Below are positions 5,636 to 6,758 of a DNA stretch of 6,758 bases, piece by piece. The notes under the pieces are model-generated. The model made no database searches. It was not told the origin of the DNA and worked only from the letters and a program-made list of their open reading frames with translations. Positions within the stretch are counted from its first letter, which is position 1. Each line of letters starts with the position of its first letter. The DNA lies in contig JAATEZ010000040.1 of the NCBI GenBank assembly GCA_015655485.1, forward strand, positions 1 to 6,758, in the 5' to 3' direction. The position numbers were made by a program, and so were the translations under genes. Source of the DNA: Lactobacillales bacterium (GTDB taxonomy: Bacteria; Bacillota; Bacilli; Lactobacillales; Vagococcaceae).

Positions 5636-5777
5636 ATTGTTTCAGCCAGTTGCGGATAGTGGAATGAGTGAAATAAAAAATAAACCGCTGTTGTAGCGAC
5701 TACCTAAATGATAATCTTTGATCCTAACTTTTTGGGGCCGCTATATAGAAAGCCGATATTTGGAGGGGGAGAAAATT
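5636..5777 (+). promoter_or_regulatory. Second part of the usp leader, with a possible internal promoter
   Basis: About 140 bases separate the terminator from the usp ATG. The stretch holds a small hairpin (CGCT-GTTGT-AGCG, about 5683-5699) and AAGCCGATA (5750-5758), the exact complement of TATCGGCTT in the terminator 3' arm (5622-5630). TTGATC (5718-5723) and TATATA (5742-5747), 18 bases apart, could be a weak riboswitch-independent promoter starting just before the ribosome binding site. Each of these is weak on its own. Confidence 0.3.
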
Positions 5778-6539
5778 ATGAGAAATATTTTAATTCCTAT
5801 TGATGGAACAGAGCGCAGCATGAAGTCTGTCATCTTAGTAAAGTCTCTTTATCCCGCAAATGATGTAAAAATCACTCTCTTAATGGTTCGAGAAGATATG
5901 GAAAATTTATACTCAGAAGAAGAATTAGAAAAAGCCAAATCGCTGTTAAAACCTGCTTTGGATGTTGTAGCAGATCAATTGAATGGTTATAGCGTTGAAA
6001 AAGAAATTGTATTTGGAAATGCAGGAAAAGCCATTTTAATTTATGCTGAACAGAACGATATAGATATTATTGTGATGACTAAATCGACTAGAACAACTTG
6101 GCTCCAAAGGATTGGTTCTGTCACAGAATACGTTGTTAAATATGCAAAATGTATCGTGATGATTGCTCCAGAAAATAACCTCAACAAAAAATCTCTACAA
6201 CGTAAATACTTAGAGGATACAGTAACACTTTCAGCACAACTAAGTATTGGTTCGAGTTCTTGCCTATTACCAGTTCAAGCCGGTAAATGTATTTTTAAAA
6301 TAACGGTTATCAATGGTATACTCTGCATAAATCATTTATCCTATAATCCTGATGGCGGTACTTGGGTACTTGCCCGTCAACCCTCTCAATATAATCTTAA
6401 TGAAGGAGATCAGCAGGAAATCGGTTTTGAAGTTTCCATTAATTTTGGAAATATGGATCGTATTGAAATTGTGAATAAACATATGACTAAACCGTTGAAA
6501 TTTCATTATACTGCAAAATTTAAAAACGTTGAGGTATAG
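5778..6539 (+). CDS. Universal stress protein (UspA domain) fused to a C-terminal beta-rich domain
   Basis: This 253-residue cytoplasmic protein has a UspA domain at residues 1-132: IPIDGTERSMKS with Asp9 near the start, the 'VFGNAGKAILIYAEQNDIDI' segment (78-97), and 'GSVTEYVVKYAKCIVMIAP' (113-131). The canonical nucleotide loop G-x2-G-x9-GS is only partly kept: TKSTRTTWLQRIGS (101-114) has the final GS but lacks both leading glycines, so ATP binding is doubtful. Residues 145-253 form an additional part, rich in alternating beta-type residues (SIGSSSCLLPVQAGKCIF, DGGTWVLARQPS, KPLKFHYTAKFKN), that I do not recognise; single-domain Usp proteins are about 140-160 residues. The start at ATG 5778 follows GGAGGGGG. 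The gene sits behind a fluoride riboswitch, so its product is probably made under fluoride stress; its biochemical role is unknown. Confidence 0.88.
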   Translation: MRNILIPIDGTERSMKSVILVKSLYPANDVKITLLMVREDMENLYSEEELEKAKSLLKPALDVVADQLNGYSVEKEIVFGNAGKAILIYAEQNDIDIIVMTKSTRTTWLQRIGSVTEYVVKYAKCIVMIAPENNLNKKSLQRKYLEDTVTLSAQLSIGSSSCLLPVQAGKCIFKITVINGILCINHLSYNPDGGTWVLARQPSQYNLNEGDQQEIGFEVSINFGNMDRIEIVNKHMTKPLKFHYTAKFKNVEV

Positions 6540-6706
6540 GAATATTACCCCTCATAAACGAGAATAAAATCTATCCAAGATATGGATTCTTACGATCTGA
6601 CTCAGATAGTATAGCTGGATAAAATATAAATCGTGTTCACAATCTTATTCTCTTTGCTTGAATAACAGCAAGGACAGTCTAAAATAAAAAAGCAGAGAGA
6701 ATTTTA
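6540..6706 (+). promoter_or_regulatory. Intergenic region with operator-like palindrome and other inverted repeats
   Basis: ACGATCTGACTCAGATAGT (6592-6610) is a near-perfect 19-bp palindrome: half sites of nine bases around a central C with one mismatched pair. Its tight centre suits a protein operator better than an RNA hairpin. GAGAATAA (6560-6567) and TTATTCTC (6645-6652) are exact inverted repeats enclosing it, and TTGCT/AGCAA (about 6655-6672) is a third pair. No good terminator follows the usp stop, so the downstream gene may be partly co-transcribed. No fluoride-aptamer core is present here. Confidence 0.4.
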
Positions 6707-6758
6707 ATGCCTGAAAGTAAAGATACGGCCGGCATCGAAAGAACTTATCAGGGAAAAG
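6707..6758 (+). CDS. Start of an unidentified gene, cut by the window edge
   Basis: The ATG at 6707 is preceded by AGAGAG eight to ten bases upstream and opens a frame to the window edge: MPESKDTAGIERTYQGK. Seventeen residues are too few to name a family. The tail 'RTYQGK' could precede a P-type ATPase N-terminal domain or something else entirely; I do not assign it. It lies on the same strand as usp, 167 bases downstream, so it could belong to the same stress response. Confidence 0.5.
   Translation, partial: MPESKDTAGIERTYQGK

Noticed and set aside
5514..5696. A 60-codon plus-strand open frame
   Set aside because: It covers the promoter, riboswitch and terminator of the usp unit and has no ribosome binding site; the RNA explanation is much stronger.
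5552..5777. Lacto-usp RNA (a motif known upstream of usp genes in lactic acid bacteria)
   Set aside because: The order P1, AAACCGCU, AGCUGAUGA, pseudoknot and terminator fits the fluoride riboswitch in detail; I see no need for a second motif.
6540..6706. A third fluoride riboswitch before the last gene
   Set aside because: No GCUGAUGA-like core or matching loop/3'-strand pseudoknot can be found there.
1..6758. CRISPR arrays, tRNA or rRNA genes
   Set aside because: No regularly spaced repeats and no tRNA or rRNA-like sequence were seen.

Overview
The window looks like a low-GC Gram-positive genome of the order Lactobacillales, most likely Enterococcaceae or a close relative. The reasons are the AT-rich composition, AGGAGG-type ribosome binding sites, TTGNNN-17-TATNAT promoters, Tn916-type conjugation genes and IS21/IS1380-type insertion sequences. 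Genus and replicon cannot be settled from the sequence alone.

The left half (1 to about 3320) is a graveyard of mobile DNA. It opens with the 5' part of an IS21-like transposase gene (minus strand) and the terminal repeats of that element, ending near 220. The insertion abuts and probably beheads a TrbL/VirB6-like conjugation membrane protein gene (221-1553, plus). A small intact VOC-family gene with its own promoter follows on the minus strand (1648-2001). Next, on the minus strand, are broken remains of a Tn916/ICE-like module: an ardA antirestriction fragment with a frameshift (2065-2321), the 3' part of a TcpD-like membrane protein (2404-2556), the 5' half of a YdcP/DUF961 gene (2550-2729) and a second frameshifted DUF961 gene (2745 to about 3031). 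This last piece is joined to a decayed IS1380-like transposase fragment (about 3024-3322).

The right half (about 3400-6540) is the interesting part. Two plus-strand genes, an enolase paralogue (3603-4871) and a two-domain universal stress protein (5778-6539), are each preceded by a promoter and a structured leader that I read as a fluoride riboswitch (crcB motif). Both leaders have the P1 hairpin, the AAC.GCU...AGCUGAUGA core, a loop/3'-strand pseudoknot, and an overlapping intrinsic terminator. Enolase is a classic fluoride target, so this looks like a fluoride-stress locus: fluoride would stabilise the aptamers, prevent termination, and raise expression of a spare enolase and a stress protein. 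The eno expression platform is unusual, a long AU-rich terminator stem carrying two inner hairpins.

Between the two units lie the enolase terminator and a decayed minus-strand small gene of unknown family with a good promoter. The right edge holds a regulatory-looking intergenic region with a 19-bp near-palindrome and the first 17 codons of another plus-strand gene, possibly co-transcribed with the stress protein gene.
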